A DNA stretch of 41,855 nucleotides, from positions 1 through 41,855 of the forward strand of contig JAYTUU010000158.1 in NCBI GenBank assembly GCA_043744375.1, in the 5' to 3' direction. The notes beneath the pieces were generated by a model, which was not told the DNA's origin, did not search any database, and worked only from the letters and a program-made list of their open reading frames with translations. How positions within the stretch are numbered: position 1 is the stretch's first letter; every line of letters starts with the position of its first letter. The stretch is from CAIYPH01 sp043744375. GTDB taxonomy: Bacteria > Pseudomonadota > Alphaproteobacteria > Acetobacterales > Acetobacteraceae. Shown piece by piece: positions 24,064 through 32,426 of this stretch. Position numbers and translations under genes: made by a program.

Positions 24064-27000
24064 GATACGCGGCTCCATCGACGGTTTCGAAGGGCTGTAC
24101 ATGGCGGGCTGGGCGATCGCCCAGCCGGACGACCATACCTGCGCAATCGAAATCCGCGATGCCGGCGGGCAGGTGGTGGCGAGCGGACGGGCGACGCAGT
24201 CGCGGCCCGATCTGGCGGTGCTCGGCTTCGGGCGGACGTCGTTCGCGTTCCGCATTGCGCTGCGCGAGATCGAGACCGCGGCGCTGTTCACGGTGACGGC
24301 GGATGGGCAGGAGTTGCATGGCTCGCCGATCCGGGTGGGGCGGGGGATTTTCGACGGCTTCACCAACGTCGCAAGCGGGCATCTCGATGGCTGGGTGACC
24401 GAGCGCGCCGCGGCCGGCGTGCCGCCGGTGATCGAGGTGGTCGATGACCATGGCCGCGTGCTCGGCACGATGACGGCGCGGCGCGATCGCACCGACGAGG
24501 ACCCGCTCTATGTGCCCTGGCGGTTCTACATGCCAGTGCCCGCCGCCTGCATCGGCCGGCCGGGCATGCGGGTGCATATCCGGGTGAACGGGGTGGCGAT
24601 CGGTGCACCGCTGGCGATCAGCATGGCGGGGGCGGGGGCGCTGGAGCGCATCACGCCGACGCGCTGCACGGGCTGGCTGGGCATGCGGGAGGCGCCGTAC
24701 CGGCGCTTCGCGATCGAGGTGTTTCGCGATGGCGTGAAGGTTGGCAGCGGCATGGCCGATCACATGAACGCGCTGGCGGAGGGAGAAACGCCGGGGCGGT
24801 GGGATGTCGGGTTCGACATCCCGCTGCGCGAACCTGATCCCGGCGCGCCGGCGGACGGGTTCGCACTATCCGTGCGGTTGGCCGGCAGCGATGTCGAGTT
24901 GTTCGGCGGTCCGTTCATCGTCGGCGACCGCGCCGGGTTGATCGCGGCGACGCACAAGGCGGCACGGCTGGCGCATAGTCCGACGCTGGAGCCGGCAACG
25001 CAGGCGGTGTTGCAGGCGGCGCTGGCGGCCTATGCGGCGCAGTTGCGGGAGGGCGAGGACCACGCGGCATTGCCGTCGGCGCGGCGGCCGCGGGCCGCGG
25101 GCGGGCGGCGGCTCAGCGTGCTGATCCCCGTGTATCGCAACGTCGAGGTGACGCGCGCCTGCATCGACAGCGTGCTGGCGCAGCGTGATCCGGCGCGCGA
25201 TACGATCGTGCTGGTCAATGACTGTTCGCCCGATGCGGAGATGGCCGGGTTGTTGCAGTCCTATGGTGCGGCCGGCAACGTGGTGGTGCTCAGCAACGCG
25301 GAGAATGTCGGCTTCGTGCAGTCGGTCAATCGCGGCCTGGCGGCCTGCACGGTGGGGGACGTGCTGCTGCTGAACTCGGATACGCGGCTGTTCGCCGGCG
25401 CCATCGAGGAACTCGTGGCCGTCGCCCATGACGCGCCGGATATCGGCACGGCGACGGCGCTGTCCAACAACGCGACGATCTTCACCTATCCGGCGACCAA
25501 CGCGCCGGACGAGACGATTGCCGATGTCGGCTGGGAGGAACTGGCCGGGGAGGCGCTGGCGCGGCAGCGCGGCGCAGCGGTGGATGTGCCGACGGCGCAT
25601 GGCTTCTGCATGCTGATCACGCGGGCCATGCTCGACCGCATCGGCGGGTTCGACGCGGCGTTCGGGCGCGGCTACGGCGAGGAGAATGATTTTTGCCAGC
25701 GCGGCGCCGATCTCGGCTTCCGCCATGTCGCGGCGATCGGGGTGTTCGTCGAGCATCGCGAGCGAACGTCGTTCGGGGCCGAGCGGGAGGCGCTGCTGCG
25801 CACGAACCTCGCAGTGCTGACCGGGCTGTATCCGGAATACGACGCGGTTGTGGCGGCGCATGAGGCGCGCGATCCGTTGCGGCGGGCGCGCTGGACGCTG
25901 CATCGCTATCGCCTGGCGAAGATGCGCGCGTCGACGCCGGGGCGCGCCGTGCTGGTGGTCGGCAACCAGCTTGGCGGCGGCACGGCGCGGGCGGAGCGCG
26001 AGATCGAGACCGCAGTCGGCTATGGCGGGGCGATGCGGCTGCGGCTGTCATGCACCCGGTCGGGGGGGGTGGAACTGGCCGTGGATGCGCCGGCGATCAC
26101 CGCGCGGATTGCGCCGGAGGATTTTGGCGATCTGTTCGGGTTCCTCGATACGTTCGGTATCGACATGGTTTTGGTGCATCATGTGCTCGGATACACGCCC
26201 GATTTCATCGCCGCCCTCGGGGCCTTCGCCAGCGGGCGGCGGGCGGTTTGGTATGCGCATGATTTCTATCCGATCTGCCCGCGGGTAACGCTGATCGACG
26301 CGACCGGCGGCTATTGCGGTGGCCCGGAAGCGGCGCGCTGCGTCCGCTGCTTCGACCTCGGCGGTGGCCACGAGGCCTCGCGCACCGGGGCACTCACACC
26401 CGATGAACACCGCGCGCTGTTCGCCGATCTGCTCGGGCGAATGACGCAGATCGTGGCGCCATCCGAAGACGCCGCCGCGCATCTGCGCGCGGTGCTGCCG
26501 GAGGCGCCGATCATCAGCATCGGCCATCCGCATCTCGGCCCCCCCTTCCCTGCCGCGGCGCGCGACGGGACGTGGACGGATATCGCGCTGCTCGGCGCGA
26601 TCGGGCCGCACAAGGGCTCGGCGGAACTGCTGGCCCTCGCGCGGCGGGCGTCGCTGACGCATCCGGCTCTGCGGTTTCACGTCATCGGCTTCACCGATAT
26701 CGATGCGCGGCTGGCCGAACTCGATAACGTCTCGATCACCGGGCGTTACGAGGAGGAGGATCTTGCCGGGTTGATCGCGGCCTCCGGCGCGCGGATCGCG
26801 CTGTTCCTGCATGTGTGGCCGGAAACCTACTCCTACACCCTCTCCGAAGCCGTCGCGCACGGGCTGATCCCCGTGGTGCCCGATATCGGCGCGCCGGCCG
26901 AACGCGTGCGCGCCTGCGGATTCGGCACGGTGTTCCCGCATCCGTTCGACGCTGCGCGGGTGCTCGATACGCTCGCGGGCCTGGCGGAGGGGCGGGTGGC

Positions 27001-27142
27001 GTTCAGCGTGAACGGGGGAACGCCGGCACGGTTCGATACGCCGGACGCGGCGGGGCGGATCGGGGCGGTGTTCAGCGGCGAAGAGGCAGGGAAGACATCA
27101 AGGCTCCGCCGGCAAAGGGCCATTGGCCCTTTGAACCCATGA
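24053..27142 (+). CDS. Large multidomain glycosyltransferase (beta-domains + GT2 + GT4-like)
   Basis: This 1029-residue protein probably builds a surface polysaccharide. Residues 1 to about 310 contain repeated beta-rich units with no catalytic motif (IRGSIDGFEGLYMAGWAI; SGHLDGWVTE; PTRCTGWLGM). A GT2 domain follows: SVLIPVYRN near 353, LLLNSDT near 437 as the DxD-like site, and GYGEENDFC near 540. From about 629 a GT-B-type domain begins, with VVGNQLGGGTARAE, GAIGPHKGSAELLALA near 848 and ETYSYTLSEAVAHGLIPVVPD near 921. The ATG at 24053 overlaps the sulfotransferase gene. The last 13 residues (RLRRQRAIGPLNP) and the stop are encoded by palindromic repeat copy D. Confidence 0.85.
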   Translation: MAAEIRGSIDGFEGLYMAGWAIAQPDDHTCAIEIRDAGGQVVASGRATQSRPDLAVLGFGRTSFAFRIALREIETAALFTVTADGQELHGSPIRVGRGIFDGFTNVASGHLDGWVTERAAAGVPPVIEVVDDHGRVLGTMTARRDRTDEDPLYVPWRFYMPVPAACIGRPGMRVHIRVNGVAIGAPLAISMAGAGALERITPTRCTGWLGMREAPYRRFAIEVFRDGVKVGSGMADHMNALAEGETPGRWDVGFDIPLREPDPGAPADGFALSVRLAGSDVELFGGPFIVGDRAGLIAATHKAARLAHSPTLEPATQAVLQAALAAYAAQLREGEDHAALPSARRPRAAGGRRLSVLIPVYRNVEVTRACIDSVLAQRDPARDTIVLVNDCSPDAEMAGLLQSYGAAGNVVVLSNAENVGFVQSVNRGLAACTVGDVLLLNSDTRLFAGAIEELVAVAHDAPDIGTATALSNNATIFTYPATNAPDETIADVGWEELAGEALARQRGAAVDVPTAHGFCMLITRAMLDRIGGFDAAFGRGYGEENDFCQRGADLGFRHVAAIGVFVEHRERTSFGAEREALLRTNLAVLTGLYPEYDAVVAAHEARDPLRRARWTLHRYRLAKMRASTPGRAVLVVGNQLGGGTARAEREIETAVGYGGAMRLRLSCTRSGGVELAVDAPAITARIAPEDFGDLFGFLDTFGIDMVLVHHVLGYTPDFIAALGAFASGRRAVWYAHDFYPICPRVTLIDATGGYCGGPEAARCVRCFDLGGGHEASRTGALTPDEHRALFADLLGRMTQIVAPSEDAAAHLRAVLPEAPIISIGHPHLGPPFPAAARDGTWTDIALLGAIGPHKGSAELLALARRASLTHPALRFHVIGFTDIDARLAELDNVSITGRYEEEDLAGLIAASGARIALFLHVWPETYSYTLSEAVAHGLIPVVPDIGAPAERVRACGFGTVFPHPFDAARVLDTLAGLAEGRVAFSVNGGTPARFDTPDAAGRIGAVFSGEEAGKTSRLRRQRAIGPLNP

Positions 27143-27276
27143 CTGCTTGCGGCTGGATCAATATCGCGCCTGGAGGTCCGGCGAAGCCACTCAAACGGAT
27201 GGGTTCAAAGGGCCCTCGGCCCCCAGCCGCTTTCGGCACGAAAGCGCGTGCCTGTCGCGGGCTTGCCGCCGGAGGC
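27102..27276. repeat. Dispersed palindromic 3'-UTR repeat, copy D (centre deleted, stem interrupted)
   Basis: This shortened copy of 175 bp overlaps the end of the glycosyltransferase gene and faces the dnaQ stop. The left arm is complete: GGCTCCGCCGGC, AAAGGGCC/GGCCCTTT, GAACCC, GACTGCTTGCGGCTGG. The centre is cut down to about 35 bp. In the right arm the stem after GGGTTCAAAGGGCC...GGCCC is broken by about 39 bases (27223-27261) that form their own hairpin, CGCTTTC/GAAAGCG. The outer end TTGCCGCCGGAGGC then resumes. Confidence 0.82.
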
Positions 27277-27323
27277 TTGCGTCTCCTGCCAGAGGATCAT
27301 CTGCGTCCGCGATGCTTTGCGGG

Positions 27324-28016
27324 TCATTTCGGTGGGTCCTCGGCGGTCCAGATCGCGTTCTTGATTTTGGCGACGAAGATCGCGTGGGCGGCGAGGGCAG
27401 CATCGTCCGGCACGAAAGGGCGCGGTGCGCGTGGGCCTTCGGCGGTGTAGGTGGCGATGGAGAGTGTGCCCTGGTCGTCGGTTGCCAGCGAGAGGCCGCG
27501 CTGGCGGCCGCCGGTGAGTTCGACGTAGACCTCGGCGAGGAGTTTGCAGTCCAGCAGCGCGTTGTGGGTGGTGCGTTCGGTGAGGTCGATGGCGAAGCGG
27601 CGGCACAGTGCGTCGAGGCTGTTGGGCATGCCGGGGAAGCGGGCCTTGGCCAGGATGAGCGTGTCGACCATGCGGGTGCGGTCGAGTGCCGGGCGTTGGG
27701 CGCGGGCTAATTCGGCATCGAGGAAGTTGAAGTCGAACGGGGCGTTGTGGGCGATGAGAGGGCCTTCGCCGAAGAAGTCCAGCAGGTCGTCGAGGATTTC
27801 CTCGAAGCGCGGGGCGTCGCGCAGTTTGTCCAGGGTGATGCCGTGGATGCGGACGACCTCCTCGGGCACGTCGCGCTGCGGGTGGATCAGGCGGTGGAAG
27901 CTTTTGCCGGTCGGCAGGTCGTTGTCGAGTTCGAGGGCGGCGACTTCGATGACGCGGTCGCCCTTCAGGGGGTCAAGCCCGGTGGTTTCGGTATCAAACA
28001 GGACGGAGCGGCTCAT
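27324..28016 (-). CDS. dnaQ: DNA polymerase III subunit epsilon (proofreading 3'-5' exonuclease)
   Basis: This 230-residue DEDDh exonuclease has its three motifs intact: DTETTGL with Asp8 and Glu10, HNAPFDFNFLDAEL with Asp95, and THNALLDCKLLAEVY with His151 and Asp156. Length and the extra C-terminal segment match DnaQ, not a bare exonuclease domain. The start codon overlaps the coaE stop by four bases (ATGA), an arrangement often seen in alphaproteobacteria. Repeat copy D lies beyond its stop codon. Confidence 0.95.
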   Translation of the reverse strand: MSRSVLFDTETTGLDPLKGDRVIEVAALELDNDLPTGKSFHRLIHPQRDVPEEVVRIHGITLDKLRDAPRFEEILDDLLDFFGEGPLIAHNAPFDFNFLDAELARAQRPALDRTRMVDTLILAKARFPGMPNSLDALCRRFAIDLTERTTHNALLDCKLLAEVYVELTGGRQRGLSLATDDQGTLSIATYTAEGPRAPRPFVPDDAALAAHAIFVAKIKNAIWTAEDPPK

Positions 28017-28600
28017 TGGTAGATGTCCAGGATGAGGCGCCTCAACGTGCGCAAGGCGTGGAAGCGGGAGAGGCCGGTGCGGACGACGACGTCGGCGTGG
28101 CGGCGCTTGGTGGCGTCGGGCATCTGGCGGGCGATGACGGCTTCGATCTGGGCGCGGCTCATGTGGCCGCGCCGGCCGACGCGGTGGATCTGCACGGCGC
28201 GCGGGGCGGAGACGACGACGACGAGGTCGACGCGTTTGTGGCCGCCGGTTTCCAGCAGCAGCGGGATGTCGAGCACCACCGCGCGGGCGCCGGCGCGGCG
28301 GGCGCGGGCGCGGACGGCGTATTCGGCGACGCGGACCAGCGGATGAACGATGGCTTCGAGCCGTTTCAGCGCGTCGGGCTTGCCCAGCACGGCCTGGCGC
28401 AGGGCGGCGCGATCGAGCGTGTTGTGGACGACGGTGCCGGGGAAGGCGGCCTCGATGGCGGGCAGCGCGCGGCCGCCCGGGCCTTGCAGGGCGTGCACGG
28501 TGGCGTCGGCGTCGAATACCGGGAAATGCGCGCGGTGGAAGGCCGCGGCGGCGGTGGATTTGCCCATGCCGATGCCGCCGGTCAGGCCAATGATCTTCAC
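28013..28600 (-). CDS. coaE: Dephospho-CoA kinase
   Basis: This 195-residue enzyme performs the last step of coenzyme A synthesis, phosphorylating the 3'-hydroxyl of dephospho-CoA. The P-loop GGIGMGKST is at 8-16, followed by FDADATVHALQ, the HPLVR motif and DIPLLLETG, all usual for CoaE. It is coupled to dnaQ. The 84-bp gap to the divergent importer operon contains two copies of a 15-bp direct repeat close to its start codon. Confidence 0.95.
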   Translation of the reverse strand: MKIIGLTGGIGMGKSTAAAAFHRAHFPVFDADATVHALQGPGGRALPAIEAAFPGTVVHNTLDRAALRQAVLGKPDALKRLEAIVHPLVRVAEYAVRARARRAGARAVVLDIPLLLETGGHKRVDLVVVVSAPRAVQIHRVGRRGHMSRAQIEAVIARQMPDATKRRHADVVVRTGLSRFHALRTLRRLILDIYQ

Positions 28601-28613
28601 GTCGCGGACTCCT

Positions 28614-28647
28614 GGTTTACGCCGTCACCCTAGGTTTACGCCGTCAC
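28614..28647. promoter_or_regulatory. Two direct copies of GGTTTACGCCGTCAC, 19-bp period
   Basis: The identical 15-mer GGTTTACGCCGTCAC occurs at 28614-28628 and 28633-28647, separated by four bases. It lies in the gap between coaE and the divergent importer operon. A repeat of this kind at a divergent promoter is a candidate for a cooperatively bound operator. A simple tandem duplication is the alternative. Confidence 0.45.
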
Positions 28648-28684
28648 ATCGTACTTTCACACGACAGGCGCGCCGTGCGAAGCT

Positions 28685-29776
28685 ATGGCGAGGGAGATGA
28701 GCATTACCAACGCAGCCACCCAGCGGAGCGCCGGCGCCGATGTCCGCCTGACCAATGTCGCCAGGCGCTGGGGGCCGGTGGCGGCCCTCGACGGCGTGTC
28801 GCTGCATGTCGCGGCGGGGAGTTTCTGCGTGCTGCTTGGCCCCTCCGGCTGCGGCAAGACGACGTGCCTGCGCATTGTCGCGGGGCTGGAGCAGGCGAGT
28901 TCGGGGACGGTGGAGATCGGCGGGCGGGACGTGACGGCGCTGCCGCCGGCCGAGCGCGGGGTGGCCATGGTGTTCCAGTCCTACGCGCTGTTTCCGCATC
29001 TGAATGTGGCGGAGAATATCGTGTTCGGGCTGCGGGCGCGCAGTGTGGCGAAGGCGGACCGGCAGCGGCGGCTCGATCGTGCAATGGAGATTCTGGGCAT
29101 CGGGCATCTGCTGGCGCGCCGGCCGGGGCAGCTTTCGGGTGGGCAGCAGCAGCGCGTGGCGCTCGGCCGGGCGATCGTGGCGGAGGCGCCGGTGTGTTTG
29201 ATGGACGAGCCGCTGTCGAACCTCGATGCGCAGTTGCGGGCGGATATGCGGCGCGAGATTCTGGACCTCCAGCGCCGTCTCGGCATCACCATGCTGTATG
29301 TGACGCATGACCAGACGGAGGCCATGGGCATGGCCGACCAGGTGGTGCTGCTGCGCGACGGGCATATCGAGCAGGACGCGCCGCCGGCGGAAATCTATGC
29401 CACTCCGGCGACCCGGTTTGCGGCGAGCTTCATCGGCACGCCGCCGATGAACCTGCTGACATTGTCCGCGGCCGGAACGCTCCTGGGCAGTGATGGACCG
29501 GTGCTGGGGCCGGCGCGGGCTGGGCTGCTCGCGGGCATCCGGCCGGAGGCGCTGCGGATGGGCGCGCGGGGCATTGCCGCCACCGTCACTCATGCGGAAT
29601 ATATGGGCGCCGATACGGTGATTGCCTGCACGGTTGGGGGCGGCGAGCGGCTGCTCGCGCGGCTGCCGGGGCAGGTGAGTTTGCCGGCCGGCGCGGCGGT
29701 CAATTTCGATTACGATCCGGCTGATCTGCATCTTTTCGACGCGGCCTCCGGGCGGCGGATTTCGCAACACTCCTGA
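28685..29776 (+). CDS. Carbohydrate ABC transporter ATP-binding protein (UgpC/MalK family)
   Basis: This ATPase of up to 363 residues energises the second sugar-type importer. It has Walker A GPSGCGKTT (about 52-60), VFQSYALFPHLNV at the Q-loop, signature LSGGQQQRVALGRAI, Walker B VCLMDEPLSNLDAQL and VTHDQTEAMGMADQ at the switch. A C-terminal TOBE domain includes GIRPEALRMG. The start is uncertain. The ATG at 28685 has only a weak upstream signal; the ATG at 28697 is preceded directly by GAGGGAG, too close for normal use. It is the first gene of the operon ATPase, binding protein, binding protein, MalF, MalG. Confidence 0.92.
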   Translation: MAREMSITNAATQRSAGADVRLTNVARRWGPVAALDGVSLHVAAGSFCVLLGPSGCGKTTCLRIVAGLEQASSGTVEIGGRDVTALPPAERGVAMVFQSYALFPHLNVAENIVFGLRARSVAKADRQRRLDRAMEILGIGHLLARRPGQLSGGQQQRVALGRAIVAEAPVCLMDEPLSNLDAQLRADMRREILDLQRRLGITMLYVTHDQTEAMGMADQVVLLRDGHIEQDAPPAEIYATPATRFAASFIGTPPMNLLTLSAAGTLLGSDGPVLGPARAGLLAGIRPEALRMGARGIAATVTHAEYMGADTVIACTVGGGERLLARLPGQVSLPAGAAVNFDYDPADLHLFDAASGRRISQHS

Positions 29777-29788
29777 AACGAGGGTTCC

Positions 29789-31084
29789 ATGCGCTCACCG
29801 ATCACCACCCGCCGTACCCTGCTTGCCGGCGCCGCGGCCTTGGCTGCTCCCGGCATCGCCGCTGCCCAGGCGGTCACCGAGATAGAGTTCTATTTTCCGG
29901 TCGCCGTCGGCGGGCCGATCACCAGGATCGTCGATGGCTATGCGGCGGATTTCATGCGCGAGAATCCGGACGTGAAGGTGAAGCCGGTCTATGCCGGCAG
30001 CTACGTGGATACGTTGACCAAGGCGGTGACGGCGACCAAGGCGGGCCAGGGGCCGCAGATGGCCGTGGTGCTGGCGGTCGATGCGTATTCGCTTGTCGAT
30101 GACGAGTTGATCGTGCCGTTCGATACGATTGCGGCTGGTGATGCCGACCGCGCCTGGCTCGCGAGTTTCTATCCGGCGTTCATGGCGAACGGCACGATCG
30201 ACGGGCATGTGTGGGGCATTCCGTTCCAGCGTTCGACGATCGTGCTGTACTGGAACAAGGACATCTTCCGCGAGATCGGGCTTGATCCTGACAAGGCGCC
30301 GGCGAACTGGGCCGAGCACGCGGCGTTCGCGGAGAAGGCGGTGAAGCGCGAGGGCGACCGGACGACGCGGTGGGGCGTGCAGATCCCGTCATCGGGGTTT
30401 CCGTACTGGCTGTACCAGGCGTTCGTTGCCCAGGCCGGGGCCGAGCTTGCGGGCGCCAACGGGACCAAGGTGAACTACAACGATCCAGGTGCCGTCGAGG
30501 GTTTGCAGTATTGGCTCGATCTCGCGCACAAGCACAAGGCGCATCCGCCGGGGGTGGTGGAGTGGGGCACCACGCCGCGGGATTTCCTCGAAGGCAAGGT
30601 GGCAATGATCTGGCACACCACGGGGAACCTGACGAACATCAAGAACAACGCGAAATTCCCGTTCGGCGTGGCCATGCTGCCGGCCGGCAAGCGGCGCGGC
30701 AGCCCGACGGGGGGCGGCAATTTCCACCTGTTCAAGGGCGCCACACCGACGCAGCGGGCGGCCAGCCTGCGCTTCCTGCGCTGGGTCACCACGCCCGAGC
30801 GGGCGGCGCAATGGAGCATCGAGACCGGCTATGTCGCGACCCGGGCGGATGCGTGGGAGACGCCGGCGATGAAGGCCTATGTGGCCGGCTTCCCGCAGGC
30901 GGCCGTCGCGCGCGATCAGTTGGCCTTTGCGGTGCCGGAACTGTCCACGCATGACAACCAGCGCGTCACGCAGGCGCTGAACGACGAGTTGCAGGCGGCC
31001 TTGACGGGCCGCAAGGCGCCCAAGGCCGCCCTCGACGATGCCCAGGAGAAAGGCACGCGCCTGCTGAAATCCTACGTCCGCTGA
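29789..31084 (+). CDS. Extracellular solute-binding protein 1 of the second carbohydrate importer
   Basis: This 431-residue periplasmic protein has a Tat-like signal (TTRRTLLAGAAALAAPG, cleaved after AAAQA near 28). The mature part begins TEIEFYFPVAVGGPITRIVDGYA and includes WGIPFQRSTIVLYWNKDIF and WHTTGNLTNIKNNAKFPFGVAMLP, typical of UgpB-like family 1 binding proteins. The next gene encodes a close paralogue with the same block order, so they arose by tandem duplication. The ligand is unknown; UgpB relatives bind glycerol-3-phosphate, but I cannot assign it here. Confidence 0.92.
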   Translation: MRSPITTRRTLLAGAAALAAPGIAAAQAVTEIEFYFPVAVGGPITRIVDGYAADFMRENPDVKVKPVYAGSYVDTLTKAVTATKAGQGPQMAVVLAVDAYSLVDDELIVPFDTIAAGDADRAWLASFYPAFMANGTIDGHVWGIPFQRSTIVLYWNKDIFREIGLDPDKAPANWAEHAAFAEKAVKREGDRTTRWGVQIPSSGFPYWLYQAFVAQAGAELAGANGTKVNYNDPGAVEGLQYWLDLAHKHKAHPPGVVEWGTTPRDFLEGKVAMIWHTTGNLTNIKNNAKFPFGVAMLPAGKRRGSPTGGGNFHLFKGATPTQRAASLRFLRWVTTPERAAQWSIETGYVATRADAWETPAMKAYVAGFPQAAVARDQLAFAVPELSTHDNQRVTQALNDELQAALTGRKAPKAALDDAQEKGTRLLKSYVR

Positions 31085-31105
31085 ACAAAGAAAGGGAGAA
31101 CCGCC

Positions 31106-32413
31106 ATGATCCGTCGTCGCACGCTGCTCGGCAGCGCCGCCGCCAGCCTCGCCGCCCCAGCCATCGCCCCCGCCACCGCGCAGGCGCAGGCGCAGGGGAT
31201 GAAGATTTCGTTCTATTACCCGATCGCCGTCGGCGGGCCGATCCCGGCCATTTTTGACGGCTACTGTAAGGAGTTCCAGGCCAAGACGGGCATCGAGGTG
31301 GCGCCCGTCTATGCCGGCAACTACGGCGAGACGATGACCAAGGCGGTGACCGCCATCCGCGGCGGCACCGGGCCGCAACTGGCCGTGCTGCTCGCCGCCG
31401 AGATGCATTCGTTGCAGGATATGGACATCCTCGCCAGTCTCGACGACGTCGGTCTCGATGCGGACGGCAGGAAGTGGATGGAGGGGTTCTATCCGGCGTT
31501 CCTGGCCAATTCGAAAGCGCAAGGCAAGCTCTGGTCGGTGCCGTTCCAGCGTTCGACGGCGGTGATGTACTACAACAAGGCGGCCTTCGCCGAGGTTGGG
31601 CTCGACCCCGAGAAGTTCCCGCGCACCTGGGCAGAGTTGCAGGCGGCGGCGGCGAAGTTGACGAAGCGTGACGCGTCCGGCCGGGTCACCCGCTGGGGCG
31701 TGAAGATGGCGGCGGACGCCGGCAACGCGCAATGGACTTTTGGCGCGCTGGCCAACCAGGCTGGCCATGTGCTGATGAACGAGGCGGGCACCGAGACCTA
31801 TTTCAACGACCCCAAGGCGATCGCGGCCCTCGCCTACTGGCGCGGTCTGGCCGCCGAGCAGAAGGCGTCGCCGGAGGGAGTGTCGAACTGGGCGCAGCTT
31901 ACGCCCGATTTCATCGAGGGCAATGCGGCGATCATCCAGCACACGACTGGCAACCTGACGAACCTGCGCAACAACGCGAAGTTCCCCTTCGGCATCGTCG
32001 GTCTGCCCGGCAAGGATGGGCCGCGCACGGTGGTCGGCGGCGGCAACATCTATTTCTTCAAGAACGCCAGCCCGGCCGAGCGCAAGGCGGCATTGCAGTT
32101 TACCCGTTTCTTGACCGAACCGGAACGCGCCGCCGACTGGTCGATGCGGACCGGCTATATCGCGGTTCGTCCCGATGCCTATGAAACGAACACCCTGAAG
32201 GACTATATTGCCGGCTTCCCCGCCGCCGATGTCGCGCGCGGCTACCTTCCGGTTGCCGTCGGCGAGCTTTCGACGTTCGAGAACCAGCGCGTCTACAAGG
32301 CGCTGACCGACAACGTGCAGGCCTGCCTGAACGGCACGAAATCGGCCGCGCAGGCGATGGCCGATACGCAGACGGAGGCGGACCGGATTCTCAAGCCGTA
32401 CAAGAAGGGCTGA
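31106..32413 (+). CDS. Extracellular solute-binding protein 2 of the second carbohydrate importer (tandem paralogue)
   Basis: This 435-residue protein is paralogous to the preceding gene product. Shared blocks include FYYPIAVGGPI, PVYAGNY, TMTKAVTAIRGGTGPQLAVLLA, PFQRSTAVMYYNK and HTTGNLTNLRNNAKFPFG. The N-terminus has three arginines (MIRRRTLLG) and an Ala-rich export signal ending near residue 30. A clear ribosome binding site, AAAGGGAG, precedes the ATG. The central part, where the ligand usually contacts the lobes, differs more than the ends, so the two proteins may give one importer two ligands. Confidence 0.92.
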   Translation: MIRRRTLLGSAAASLAAPAIAPATAQAQAQGMKISFYYPIAVGGPIPAIFDGYCKEFQAKTGIEVAPVYAGNYGETMTKAVTAIRGGTGPQLAVLLAAEMHSLQDMDILASLDDVGLDADGRKWMEGFYPAFLANSKAQGKLWSVPFQRSTAVMYYNKAAFAEVGLDPEKFPRTWAELQAAAAKLTKRDASGRVTRWGVKMAADAGNAQWTFGALANQAGHVLMNEAGTETYFNDPKAIAALAYWRGLAAEQKASPEGVSNWAQLTPDFIEGNAAIIQHTTGNLTNLRNNAKFPFGIVGLPGKDGPRTVVGGGNIYFFKNASPAERKAALQFTRFLTEPERAADWSMRTGYIAVRPDAYETNTLKDYIAGFPAADVARGYLPVAVGELSTFENQRVYKALTDNVQACLNGTKSAAQAMADTQTEADRILKPYKKG

Positions 32414-32426
32414 GAGAGGGCGCGGC

